In this document: positions 1-11,503 of the stretch, piece by piece
Layout: every line of letters starts with the position of its first letter
Position numbering within the stretch: the first letter of the stretch is position 1
From: Neopestalotiopsis rosae
Lineage: Eukaryota; Ascomycota; Sordariomycetes; Amphisphaeriales; Sporocadaceae
Assembly: GCA_023078685.1 (NCBI GenBank)
Contig: JALGAS010000003.1
Coordinates: 1,054,001 to 1,118,000, forward strand
Length of the DNA: 64,000 bases
Reading direction: 5' to 3'
Program-made: the position numbers and the translations under genes
The notes under the pieces: generated by a model
Seen by the model: only the letters and a program-made list of their open reading frames with translations
The model's database searches: none
What the model was told of the DNA's origin: nothing

Positions 1-177
1 CGTCCACCCAGTTTCTCTATCCCCATCTATTAATTACAGACAAACTAGAAGAATAAGTAAAAAGCAATAGCGAGCCAAATTCATAATTAAAATCACCACA
101 TTCGATCCAAAAAGTCCCTCAACACTGCCTCCATCGGTCACTTCGTGTTTTGATTGTTTGTCATGCAGCCAGCGCCT

Positions 178-2484
178 TCATTGTTGTCTGGGTGATCCCA
201 GACCCGTCGCTGAGAAGCGCGGCGTACCATCTGATTCCGATTCGTGGTCCTGCGACTCGCTTGAAACGTACGGAGGTATATACGGTGATGATGTTGCGTT
301 GTGCGGTGGGACATCTACGGGAAAGTGGGCAGCCATATCCGGGGAATAACGACTATTGGGTTGTAGGTTCAGTCCTTGCATCATGCTGGCAAGATGAATC
401 GGGTGAATCGGTTGTTGGGCCGCCTGACGCCACGGGCCACTGGGGCCAGGAACTTGAGAGTAGTCAGGAACTCTGGGATAACCATCCATTCTGTCTGCAG
501 CAGTGAAGCCATGTGGGATGTCTTGGTTGAAGGGCTCATAGAATTGTCTGGGCATGGTAGCGGGTGTTGCTGCAGACGGTGCTCGGATGTTGGGCGACAC
601 ATTGGGGTATGGAGGAGTAGATGGATATTGCATATCGGGAGAGCCAAAACTGCTGAATCGTGTTTGATGTTCTTTCTCACCATACATGGTGGGGACTTGG
701 CGGCCTTCCGAACTGGCGTAAGGCACGTGTGGCTGTCCCAATCCATAGTCTCCGTAGGCATTGCCCCATGGATGACGCTGATAGTCATGCATAGGTGTAC
801 CCTGTTGACCTTGGTAATAGCCTCGATATCCTGCCTGCGTGCCTTGTTGCGTAAACGGTGGAGGCTGGTAGTGCGATGAATATCGAGGTTGTCCAGAGCC
901 ATGTTCACGGAAGCTTGGAACTGGCGAGTGCCCTGATCGATGATTTGTATCATTCACGGAGAAAGGTGGCTCTGCTTGGTCATTCAGTTCAGTCTAAATC
1001 AAAAGTTGTTAGCCTAGCCGATCAATCATGTCGAGGTTTGTTACCTACTCTTGCATCACGCATTCCGCCTTTGGATCCTGCTTGTGAGATCTCGGCTGTG
1101 GATGTTAGAGCTCGTAGAACTGCCCCTCCAATGCTTTGCAGAATGACATCCTTTTTGAGCTTGGCTATGCTAGAATGGTCGGCTTCAGCATTGATGACCG
1201 TTTCTCTAGGCCAGTATTGCTTGGCGGATTCTGGTGCCACCATCATGATGTCAGGACCTGAACGGGTCCATTGTTGCTTAGATTCCTAACCACGGCTTTA
1301 GTATAGTAAATAATGCCACATGAGTAGTACTCCTGATGCTTACATCAAAGGCTACACTTTTTGTCATACAAGTCTCAAAGCAGGTCAGAATATCTATATC
1401 CTGGGCAATTGGCATGAACCTTTCGTTCATGTCATTCAATGTCGGCGAGCGTGGGTCAAGCTCTTCAATGAGCTGGCGGGACGGGGTGTGCGGATATCCG
1501 ACGAGCGTTCGCAATGCCTGCACATCCATGCCGCGATGCGGTGCAGCCAGGAACACAATTGCCCTTACGGGTAGGCGAGAGCTGTCACTGTATAACCATA
1601 CATGAGATAAATACACTGTGAAGTAAAAGATACTAGGACTTACAGGTTGCGTTGATATCTCGCACTTGTCATAACCTATAAGGGTTTATCAGAATTTAGA
1701 CCAAAGGATTTCATGATATTGCCTTCTTACCTTTTTTATTAGAAGACCTCCCAGACTATGCCCAATGAAGATGATGGGACTATGCGGCAGGTCAGCAGGT
1801 GGACCAAGCCTTGAGCGAACATTAAATCCTACCGTTGCTCGCACTGCAGTTGTTAGCGACGAACATCTTCCAAACAATGAATCGGATTGAGGATACTCAC
1901 ATTTGTTACATGGCGCATATTGATCAAGCTATCAATGAAAGAGTTGCTCAGATCGGACATGATGGTTGCAGAATGTTTGCTGAGACGAGTGTCGTATCCA
2001 TAGGTCAAAATGCGGGCGTTGTTCGCGAACTTTGGAAGATAGTCGCGAAGCCACATCCGCTGTTCCGTGTGAGCCCACGAGCCGAAAGCATGGCCGGCTA
2101 AACCGGTTATTGCAATGATACTGCGTGATTCTTTAGACACAATAACCACCAGATACAGTGAATGATGACATACTCTGCTGCCACAGGTGTCCCTTCAGGA
2201 GGACAATACAAAGGGGTGAAGCCGAAGAAGTCTCTGTCCACTTCCATCTCGTCTGGCGCATAAGAGTCGAATCTGGGTTTGGCCTCTGGCCGATCTGGAT
2301 CCGGGCGGAAGAGTATCGTCGCCGTCATCTGATCTCCGCCGTCCACGCCTTGGAACAGAGACCCGACGGTAATGCGCACGCGGTCTTGTTCTGAGAAATA
2401 TCTCTCAAGTTCTCTTTTGCTTGTTCCTGAAGGGATCTCCTTTACCCTCCACGTAAATGCCTTTGGTGGTTGACTTGCCTCCAT
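178..2484 (-). CDS. DUF676/SERAC1-like alpha/beta hydrolase with Pro/Gln-rich tail
   Basis: Predicted exons (minus strand) are 2484-2174, 2120-1901, 1843-1731, 1675-1644, 1587-1344, 1285-1049 and 993-178, about 657 residues. The N-terminus (TWRVKEIPSG) resembles the lead-in found on fungal DUF676 proteins. It is followed by AIITGLAGH-type beta-strand/oxyanion residues, a nucleophile elbow GHSLGG, FLAAPHRG and an EADHSS histidine region, which together make a serine hydrolase fold. The last 260 residues are Pro/Gln/Tyr-rich and probably disordered. Five of six junctions keep frame; the 1901/1843 junction is one base out (see findings). Such hydrolases are often linked to lipid or signalling roles, but the substrate is unknown. 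An upstream in-frame exon at 2811-2656 could extend the N-terminus. Family confidence is good; whether the gene is intact is uncertain. Confidence 0.72.
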
Positions 2485-2655
2485 TGTACAGAATAGTGAT
2501 GCTGCGAGCTACAGAGGTGGTTAAAGGAATGATCTCTTGCTGTTCCTGCGCCTTCGATAGACCGGGCTGGAGCAATTACTGTTTTGATATGATTTATATC
2601 GCAGTCATAGATAATTACAGAAGACAATCAATCACTCTTATATGAACAGGCTCAC

Positions 2656-2811
2656 CGAAAATATTCTTCTGATCATGTCGTAAGGCTGCGGATGCAGGGG
2701 CCAAATCCCAGCTAAGTTTGGCTGTACATAAGCGGGATAGCTTTGAGGACCAAAAGGGACATGGGCACCCAGCTGTCCATTTGGGGCCAAGAAACAGCGG
2801 GCCGGGAGCAT
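2656..2811 (-). other. Possible additional 5' exon, Pro/Gln-rich
   Basis: From an ATG at 2811 the minus strand is open for 52 codons with Pro/Gln/Tyr-rich content (PFGPQSYPAY, WPLHPQPYD) and ends at a good donor, GTGAGC, at 2655. An acceptor TGTAG at 2510-2509 would join it in frame to codons leading into the ATG at 2484. The composition matches the tail of the hydrolase downstream, so it may be that gene's true first exon. No family was recognised. Confidence 0.25.
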
Positions 2812-3393
2812 GCTGATAGATCTGATTGGATTGGAGAGATGACATGAGGCTTTGTCCTGACCATGCTTGATACTATTGATTCAGATAGGCAGGCAGGCTA
2901 CCTTGGCGGGGACGAGTTGGGATGAGTCGCGACCGTCATCAGATTCGTAACAACACGTGCATGACAGTTCTTGTGGGTAATGCTCTGGAGAATACGATAT
3001 TAAAGTCGGAGCGTCTTGTCATCGCTGAAGCTCGCGAGCCTCGGAAGCTGTAAGAATCGGCAGGACTAGTTGGTCAGGGTGACATGTTGAACTCTACAAT
3101 ATGATGAGTATCAGTGTGTCGGCGACCAGGCTAGGGAGCACATGGGTCAAGTTCTGTAGCGAGATGCGCTAATGCCGACATCAGTATTAGTGCTTGGGTC
3201 CCGGCGTTTCGTGCATTCAGCTACGGATGAGTTGCAGGACTTAGTGACGCATTTGGACAACCAGGAATTATTTATAAATTTGCACTTTCACAAACCAATT
3301 CTTGTTACGCAAGTCGAGCCCTCGTTTGTTTAGATTCTCTTCGGGCGTGCATGGTGCTGACGAGCAGATTGGACCTGCGCACTGAACATCATC
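2812..3393. other. Intergenic, nothing recognised
   Basis: No open frame longer than about 60 codons with coding character was seen. A TATA-like TTTATAAAT lies at about 3270. Confidence 0.5.
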
Positions 3394-3650
3394 ATGTCTT
3401 TGCTATTGAACTCCGCAGCTCAACACCGCGTTGCTGCCCTATTTAGTGACTGCCTCTATGACAAAGTCAATAACCACCAGATGTTTGCGCAAGGTGAGTC
3501 TTACCCACCAATGTGGTAGCTGAATACACAGCCTCACCACGGACTGCCAACGCAGATACACTGCTCTGTAAGTATCGAAGGGAAAGCTTGGAGGCGTCGT
3601 TATCTCTAATGGACGTGTTTATTACTTCCTACTTATCTGGCGCTAAATAG
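3394..3650 (+). CDS. Possible two-exon small protein, 64 residues
   Basis: An ATG at 3394 opens a 100-base exon ending at 3493 on a near-consensus donor (CAAG/GTGAGT). A 62-base intron ends at CGCAG (3555), and exon 2 (3556-3650) continues in frame to TAG. A TATA-like TTTATAAAT lies about 120 bases upstream. The protein starts MSLLLNSAAQHRV and ends SYLSGAK, with no family recognised. The frame survives splicing with strong sites, which is the main support. A second donor (GTAAGT, 3569) inside exon 2 offers an alternative. It could be a chance open frame. Confidence 0.33.
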
Positions 3651-4400
3651 AAACAAGCAAATCATCGGGACTTCCGTTTGGTGTAGGATCAACAGAGTTT
3701 TCGCTGCCACAATTGACGAAGTCCTATTTTCATATCACCAAATCTATGTGAGGTTCCTACCATTAAACAGGCTTAAGTGATGGTTTTCATGGTGCGAAAC
3801 TGACTTGACGGCAAGTGCAGACGTATCTAATGTTAGTGCGCTGTAGCTAGCCCCTACGGGGGACGTCAGATGCAGAGACGATATGCCAGTGAGCGTTGAA
3901 AGTGGGGGCGATTCTGGTGAAAAGCATAGCGGGTGTCGCTTGTGCACCAGCGGCTTCAACGCAAGGTGGAATTCCTTGCACAACACGATTCATAACAATA
4001 CAAAGCCTGAATAATGAAGTTTCAAAACTTCGAGAAAAGGACCTCTCCGAATCTGACAAATCAGAGAAACCATACTGACGCATAAAAAAGACTGCGTTCT
4101 GGACCGTTTGGGAACCCTTAAGGTTGACTTTTACGGAGGACCCTCCATCCGGGATTGAAGACCCCACTGGTTATACACCTTTTATGCAGGCTATGCAAGG
4201 TTTATGCATTCATGATAGCTCTCCTGGCTTCACTTACACTACTTGCTGACGAATTGACTCTCTTGGCGTGGGCCAACCAGTCTCCCGTGATGGAATACTT
4301 AAGCCGATCAGAGTTCTTGTCGAAATCAAGAAGAGACATTCTTCAACGCTCTGCAACAGACCCTAGACCAAATTCCTCGTCTCTACTTCATTCTTCAGCC
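3651..4400. other. Intergenic, promoter side of NmrA-like gene
   Basis: Only short frames with no recognisable protein character were seen. The stretch directly upstream of 4401 presumably holds the promoter of the reductase gene. Confidence 0.5.
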
Positions 4401-5619
4401 ATGCCCGAACGAACCAGAGTTGCTCTCGTGGGCGCTTCCGGCGACACTGGCAAATCAGTTGCCCAGGGACTCTTGAACAACCCCGACCAATTTGTAAGAC
4501 AAACATCTTATCAGAAAAATTTAGAAGAGACCGAGAAAGCAAACCTAACATACGACGCCACAGGATCTAGTTGCATTTGGCCGAGCAGAGAGTCTCCAAA
4601 AGGATGAATACGCGAAACTTCGCGACCGCGGGGCATCGGTCCAGCCGATTGATCTCAAGGGTCCCATCACTGACGTCGTCGAGGCTCTGAAGAGCTTTGA
4701 CGTCGTTATCTCGTGCATGACGCTTTTGTCGTTTGAGGACGAAAAGATTCTGATCAGGGCTGCGAGCATGGCCAAGGTTGGCCGCTATGTGCCCAGTTTC
4801 TTTGGACCATGCTGCCCTCCGCGAGGCGTCATGGGTGCCAGGGAAAAGGTACGTTCCCGGAATTATCACAGTCGCAAAGACTCAAGACTTCTCGTGTGAT
4901 TTGAGGGTATCAACTAACATGATCACTCTCAGAAAGAAGACTTGCTCGATTTGATCAAGCTGCACTACCTCCCCTACACCATCATCGACTTGGGCTGGTG
5001 GTACCAGCTATCCCTGCCAGAGTTGCCTTCAGGTCGAATCCAGATCCAGGCTCAGATCTCCAACACGGAAATCATCGGCGATGGCAACACTCCCATGGCC
5101 ATCATTGACAACCGAGATATCGGCAAATTTGTGGCTCGCATCATCACGGATCCGAGCACCAAGAACAAAAAGGTATTCTGTTATGGCGAAGTTATGTGTC
5201 AGAATCAAATTTTCGATACACTCGAGAAAGTCAGTGGCGAAAGCATCGCCAGGCAACAGGTAAGTGTGCTTCATTGAGGTTGTCAATTGCCATGGCACTG
5301 CAGTCAGCTTGAAAGATTGAGTACCTCGCTGACTATTTATTACCCAAAGTTGTCTGCAGAACGTCTCTCGAAGCAGATTCACGAGGGATTGGCAAAACTC
5401 GCCCAGAACCCTGTCGATCCACAAAGTATGATGGTGGTCGGAATGGGACAGTATAGGCAGCTCTTGGGAATCAGGGGGGACAATACGCCCGAAAAGGCAA
5501 AGTATCTGAATTACTTGGACGCGAGAGACTTGTATCCTGATGTTCGCGTCACACCTTTGCGTCAGTACATCGAGGATGCCCTTGCTGGTAAAGCCGCCAC
5601 GCCACGTAAACGGGGGTAG
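4401..5619 (+). CDS. NmrA-like / isoflavone-reductase-family protein
   Basis: Four exons are predicted (4401-4493, 4564-4848, 4933-5259, 5350-5619), giving 324 residues. All junctions keep frame; the last acceptor (CCCAAAG) has a GCTGAC branch-like site 18 bases upstream. The N-terminal VALVGASGDTG is the dinucleotide-binding GxxGxxG loop of atypical short-chain dehydrogenases. The body (FDVVISCMTLLS, YVPSFFGPC, DLGWWYQL, IGDGNTPM) is typical of the NmrA/isoflavone-reductase family, which includes NAD(P)H-dependent reductases and redox-sensing regulators. The length suits the family. It is convergent with the HET gene downstream (stop codons about 160 bases apart). Substrate and exact role cannot be assigned. 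Confidence 0.85.
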
Positions 5620-5777
5620 CAATAGTCCTTGACAAAAAGTTGAAGGATCTAAGAATCTAGAATCTATGATCAAGCGAAGAAGGAGTAGCCCAACATGAAG
5701 ACCATTTGCCTCTGCAAAGATTTTAGCCAAGACCTCAAATAGATATGAGATACGGGAATGAAGAACCATTTGGTACC

Positions 5778-7876
5778 CTAGATGATTATAAAGTCTTCCG
5801 CAGACTTTTGGTCTGAAAAGTGCCGCACTCTACCCTTGCCAATTCTCTCGAATACCTTACCGGTGAAACTTGTCTGGTGGGTATATGAGACATCTCTCAG
5901 AACGAGAACCTCGCTTAGCTGGTGGGTATCTTGAAGGGTGAGCACTGTGCACAGCAAGATCGGGAAGATCCACACAGTGAATGGCAGCACGTCGGTTTGC
6001 ACATCCAAGACGCATGAACCTAGAGACAGTCCACCGATTTCGAGACTCTTATGACCTATTCTGCATGCCCTCATCCGCAGCTCGATACCGGGACTGCTCA
6101 CATCCCCCGTAGGTGTCGTCGTTCGATTTCTGCAGTCCACCTGCAGCAGGACGCCGCGCGCCTTGATATGGCCACTTTCAACTATGCCGTAATCATCGGC
6201 ATCGTCCCTTGTCACAGTGGCAGAGATGGTGGCAAGCGTATGCGTATGTCTAGTCTCATAGCCATTGTCCTCCAGCATTTGAAACCCAGAAAACGCCCTT
6301 TGGATTGCCGGATTTACTACGGGGCCATCGATGCTAGCCCAGGACCAGGTGGGAGCACGGTATGGGTGCACGCGTACATGCCGAATACCATTGCGGTGAT
6401 CTGATTGCCAGAGCAGATGTTTGAAGAACTGATCTTCCCAAAGGCCTGCGATGTAGCTCCCAAGCCTATGCTGCTCGCCATAGATTCTAGCTACTCCAGC
6501 TAACGCAGGCAGCTTATCGCCCGTCACGGTCAGGCGTCGTTTTGTGTATTCCTCAATTGCATCCGCCCAGCCGGCGTGCATCTGCACCCTGGACGGAGTA
6601 TTCCCCTCGTGAGCTGTATTGAAAAGGCCGAGGCCGTATGGTGCGCGGTGTGCTTCGACAGCTTCATCTTCGCAGATGGATGATTTCCGACAGTCCCAGT
6701 GGGTGAGTTCCGAGCCAAGGTGTAGAAAACGCGCAGATAGAGAGCGTTCCTGGAATGTCCAACCCCGCGAGGAGAGCGGGGTGTTGTTGAGTGATTCCCT
6801 GGAGTGTTCAAAATAGGGAAGCATGTAGACACTGTAGGGTTCATCTGAGGCATATGGACCACTCGCGAAAGGCCACGGAATCGGGACGGCAACATGATGT
6901 CGTTCGGACCGGGACGTCAACAGCGGATCAGCTACAGTCGAGGCCGACAGCGAGCCAATGGTCAAGGCAGCACGACTGTATACTCTGTGCATCAAGGCTG
7001 CTTCACGAGCCCAATCTTCACGGTCTCGCTGGATGATGCAAAGAGAATCAATCCAGATGTACCGGATCCCAAGTTTTCGCGCAATGGTGACGGCGTCTAC
7101 GTGGGTCCTCGGCATCTCAGAGAGTAGAATTCTGTCTAGATGCCTTTGCAGGTTGTCGCGCGTCGTGAGAAGTTGACTGCCGGCCTGGCCCCAACAATAG
7201 CTCAATGCGATGTAGTCTGACCGGTCATCGTCGCGGGTCTCGCAAAGGCGAACTGCCTCGTCATTACCCGCACCAACATCTATAACTCGTGTTGGAAGAT
7301 GTCTACTATTTGGGTCGCGGTTGGCCCATGCTGAGCATGCCGGATGATTGTTGTGACATGTCCGGATCCAATCCTGTATGTTCGCCATATTCCTGTCATC
7401 ATCAGGTGCGGACGACACCATACGGGCGCTGAAGACATCTCTCAACGCTTCGGGTGCCCTAGCGCGTGACTCTGCGGGACGCGATTCTTAGCAGGCGCTG
7501 GGCACGAGTGGGAAGAATGTGACACACCATCGTCAAACGCGATTCGTATTTGTAGCTTGAGCTGCTTTTCCTTGGAGAATATCTCTACGCGGCCTCCAGC
7601 GTACACCTGCCAACGCAATTTTAGAGCATTCTCATCCTGGACCTCCCGAGAGCAAATACCCAAGGTGCCAAAGGTGTCTGGCTCCTGGGGCCGAGTGCTC
7701 TCGGCCACGATCAGACGGCATAGTTGGCACCCTTCTGAGGCGGCTTCAAGTAAGGATTCCCAAGAAGGTTGGTGCCACCAATGCAGCGGCTCTGGGGGGT
7801 TCGGCTGCTTCAGGTTGATCAAGCGTGGAATAAGCCACTCTTGGGTCGAACGGATGCAGACATGACAAAGTGCCAT
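5778..7876 (-). CDS. HET-domain protein (heterokaryon-incompatibility type)
   Basis: Two exons are predicted, 7876-7528 and 7471-5778, joined by a 56-base intron (donor GTGTGT, acceptor CCGCAG, branch TGCTAAG 18 bases upstream), giving 680 residues. The first exon has the usual leader of these proteins (LCHVC, SWESLLEAASEGCQLC). The HET core follows: YIALSYCWG, IRYIWIDSLCIIQ, EAALMHRVYSRAALTI. Later come the conserved SSRGWTFQERSLSARFLHLG and RAPTWSWASIDG. HET proteins act in non-self recognition and programmed cell death in ascomycetes. No NLR partner domain is present on the same chain. It looks intact. Confidence 0.92.
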
Positions 7877-7888
7877 GTTCTTGACGGG

Positions 7889-8176
7889 TCAAGGTTGACT
7901 GTAGATTGGCCGAACATCTTTAGATGCATTCGGGGTCGTTGCTTTATGTCTTCCCAGTCCTGTATGTTCAGCCGCACTGCGTGCTTTGCCAGTGACGGCG
8001 GTTATGGCCGCTCCCAGTTGAGCTGCATGATGAGCCCACACTAACGAGTTCAGCTCACCGAATTGGGACAGAGGCTTGATCAGTATCACTGCTTCGCCGA
8101 GCCAATCGAAGCTCCTCTCCAGTAGCGAGAGCCGTAAATTAAATAGGTTCTCGCAGTTCAAATCAGCCAGGCACAC
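7889..8176 (-). other. Open frame of unknown nature upstream of HET gene
   Basis: A 95-codon minus-strand frame lies just upstream of the HET start. It has an amphipathic stretch (LSLLERSFDWLGEAV, LNSLVWAHHAAQLGAA) that loosely recalls N-terminal helices of fungal STAND/NLR proteins. It lacks a partner exon I can join and could be a gene remnant or chance. Not recognised. Confidence 0.2.
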
Positions 8177-9880
8177 AAATGGCTCCCAAATGTGATCAAG
8201 ATTCGACAGGCATTCCGCGTCGGCACAGCAGGTTATGTCAATCGGTTAGCGCATGCCGCGTGGGGTTGGACCGCCTGAAGCGACCCCGCATCCACGCCTG
8301 CCAGCCAACTTTCCCCAAAGACGGTCAACCTGGTATGGTAAAACACAGAGCATATTGCTTGATACAATTGCAAGCCCCGATCCCACCTATCCATCGGGCC
8401 ATCACGTCCAAACCCCCTGCCTTACTGATTTGTGACATGAAAATTCTCATGACTCAAGTTGAGGAGCTTCACGAATAACTGCCTTGTATTGTGAATTGGG
8501 GGACCTAACCTGCTTTCCATGGCAGAGAAGCCCCGCCTCCAGTCTGCCGAGTTCGCTTATTAGGCGTCAAACAGACTTGGAACCACAGTCCAACCTCAAG
8601 CTCAAGTCCAATGAGCCGAGTCACAATAAATCCTGACGGACAGCTATGCTTTTTCTGAATCACCACAAGCTCCCCAAGGACATGATCACAAACATGGATG
8701 CGAAAAACAAACTCGTTGATGCAGCCAAGAGGCTTCCCAGGCCTGGTCCTCATTATCCACTGTCTCATGGGTACTGGCATCAATCGTCCACCTACGAATA
8801 ATGGTTGGCAACTTTCAAGCTTCGAGGTCTGTTTTCAGCATTCGGAGATGTACTACTTCCTGGACCTCCGCGATCCTCCAAACGACGTCTATGAGAGCAT
8901 TACTCTTGATATCCGATATGCGTCTGTGAACAGAAGTCTTCTATCTTTGTTACAGAGAAAATACAAAGGTGCTTAATCCTTGGCGGCATTGCAATTAGTG
9001 TCGCTTTGATTGTGATCGTAATACAGGCTATTGGTAGCAAATAAACTGTTGTGCGAAGTCGACTCTCGAACAAACATCAACCATAACAATTCAGCTATAA
9101 AATCGAATTAACCTTCGATAGGGTCGTATTGGTTGAGAGTGCACGAGAACAAATACGCTCGTCAATGGGTCTTTGTATAGGGCCATGAAGTGGACCCGAA
9201 ATGATAGTTTACCCTGAACCCGGAGTTGACCCTCAATTCGTCACGGAACACCCTGACCTGCCCCGAGCTCAACTATTTTTCAACGGCCAACCAAGTCCTA
9301 CCTTCTCCAAAACTTCAATCTTAATACATCTAAATGCGTTCCGAAATTTCTTGTGGACTCGTTTCTCCTTAATTATAAGCTGCATCTTTGCATGAAAGTC
9401 CTCTCTATTGTTAGTCCTGTGCCTTGAGGACCATGAAGCACTATTACAGGATCGAGATGTGCAAAGAGTTTAAAACAATCTCCAAAGACAAAAACGGAAA
9501 ACGCCGATCCACAAGATGTCGCACTAGGTGCAGCATATTTCCCATCTCGACTTGATTATTAATGCCAACACTTCTTACATTTCATGCGGCCTGATTGACA
9601 GACTGCGGATGTCTCTACGTCCCAGGTTCCGGATGGATTGAGGTGCACCTCTTAAGAGCAATCTTTTGCTTCTGAGCTTATGGTCTTTACGCTTCATATT
9701 GTACCTGATCACTAGCGTAGCAAGTACAACTAACAGAAGCGGTAATAGCATCCCTGAATACTGTTCCATCTTCTTATCCAAAAAGAGAAGACTTGCACGC
9801 GAAGGATCATTGAGGGGCGAGGAAGAAAGAAGGATATGGAATGAGGAAATGGTGGAATGCAAGAAAGGGCGACAAAAATG
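8177..9880. other. Intergenic, no convincing gene
   Basis: Several frames of 60-99 codons occur on both strands, but none has a recognisable motif or can be spliced into a longer product. Confidence 0.45.
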
Positions 9881-9890
9881 AAAAAAAAAA
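9881..9890 (-). terminator. Pol III-type T-tract
   Basis: Ten consecutive Ts on the minus strand lie one base past the 3' end of the tRNA-like unit, where a Pol III terminator is expected. Confidence 0.5.
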
Positions 9891-9891
9891 T

Positions 9892-10122
9892 AACACCAGA
9901 CGGGATTTGAACCCGCATCTTCACAAGGTTACGAACTGGCAGGAACTTAGGACTCGTACCTGCTAGTACGTCTCGTATCGCCACTCCCGTCCGTGGTCCA
10001 AGGGCTCCTGGCCAGAAGCACGCCTTAACCACGCCGAAGCTTTGAGGGAGAACCACTGCGGTCGGTTCCTACACGCCATTCAATTCGCAATGTTGCAATG
10101 TGACCATTACACCACTGGTGTT
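9892..10122 (-). ncRNA. Candidate Pol III transcript with tRNA-like ends
   Basis: On the minus strand, AACACCAG at the 5' end (10122-10115) pairs perfectly with CTGGTGTT at the 3' end (9899-9892). The 5' part continues TGGTGTAATGGTC, close to an A box / D arm, which folds as GTGT-AATGGTC-ACAT. Near the 3' end a T arm / B box (GCGGG-TTCAAAT-CCCGT) precedes the acceptor strand. A T10 tract follows. The spacing (231 bases) is far too long for a mature tRNA, so it would need an intron of about 150 bases or carry an insertion. I could not close an anticodon stem, so no isotype is given. It could also be a non-tRNA Pol III RNA or a decayed tRNA. Confidence 0.45.
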
Positions 10123-11503
10123 GAGTTGTTGAATGTAGAAAGTTTTTCTCAAACTATGAGGTCTCTTTCAACCAGGCAACGAAAAGTCTCTGGTGCACAG
10201 CAAACAGTGGAATTTCTTCTGGAAATTGGCTGGCTTGCAAACGGCAAAAGAGGAACTTTCCCACATCGGATGAAAGGGCCATAGGCTCGCGATGGGGAGT
10301 CAACGACTCAACGCGAAGAGAGAGTACAGATTGAGCTTCGTGGAAGAAATGAAGAGATCAGCATTACACGAGCATCTCCCTGTCCCTCATTGCTTTTCTT
10401 GAGAGATTGCAGTGCAGGCGGATAACTCCCTAATCTATGTCAGGCTTGCACTTTGCAGAGGGCAAGGCTGCCAGACTATGCTCGACCGACGCCAGGACTT
10501 CTGGCTTGACAAATCTGAAGTATCGAAAGTCGTTCATACGGCCGAGATACGTGGGACTCGCGTTTAGATCTTTAGCTGCGGCGCAAGCTCATGAGCAGCC
10601 TCGACATTTCATCCATCAAAGAAATGGAAAGGCTTCACAGCTTTGTGGTGAATACCAACTAATGTGAATGTCATTATTTCTCATCTTCACTTGGAAGACA
10701 CGAGTTTCAGACGCATGATCTCGAAGACGAGAACTGTTTTTTCGATCATGGCTCTGTCTGTGTCCATAAATTCGATTCACAAACTTGCAAAGCCATTGGC
10801 CATTAGCCACATTGTTGAAAATATCGATCCAGTATTGACAATACGTAAAACGTCCAGGTTTTGAGGAGGCTTCAGTAGTTAGACTTTACCACAGCGCTGA
10901 TGTTCATGGATATTACAGGCCCGTGTCTGATGTGTGATATGATATCAATGTCAAGATGCACTACTCGTACGTATAAACGCTGCATTGAGAGGCCTCTGAA
11001 GCTGTATACTTGAGCTGGGTTATGCGCGTGAGCTGCGCGGCAATTGGCGCGAAATGCCGGATTAATGGCGGCATAAAGGCGCCAATTCTGTATGGCTAAT
11101 TGATTGGCGTAGCAAACTCGAACATTTGCTTTTTAGACTTGTTCCTACGCATGGCTGAACCGCCAAATCTGCCTCGCACAGGTGGGGCAAGGAGACGAAG
11201 CACCTCTTCTCAATGCATGCATGATTCGTCGGCACCTTTGTGGCGCAGCAGCAGGCTGATCCTTCAAGACAGGTGATTAAATGCATCGTAAGCAGCACAC
11301 CCTGCACCGATAAGAAAGCTGGGACTTCACTTACGTCCTCGCGGTCATAAGTCTTGAATGGCCAAGATAATTTTACCTTTCCCGCCCACCACGGGACACA
11401 CCTTGTTTGGGGAGCATCTCGACCAACATCCTAGGTATATGCAGGGCCAAGGGTTGGGTACAGTCGCTGCAGCCTCCTTTCCTCTCCTCTCCTAGCAAGC
11501 ACA
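10123..11503. other. Intergenic upstream of HET-ankyrin gene
   Basis: No gene was recognised. The last 100 bases before 11504 are CT-rich (CCTCTCCTCTCC), as is common just upstream of fungal start codons. Confidence 0.5.

Noticed and set aside
5029..5769. 246-codon minus-strand frame
   Set aside because: Antisense of NmrA-like exons 3-4; it has no motif and overlaps a well-spliced gene.
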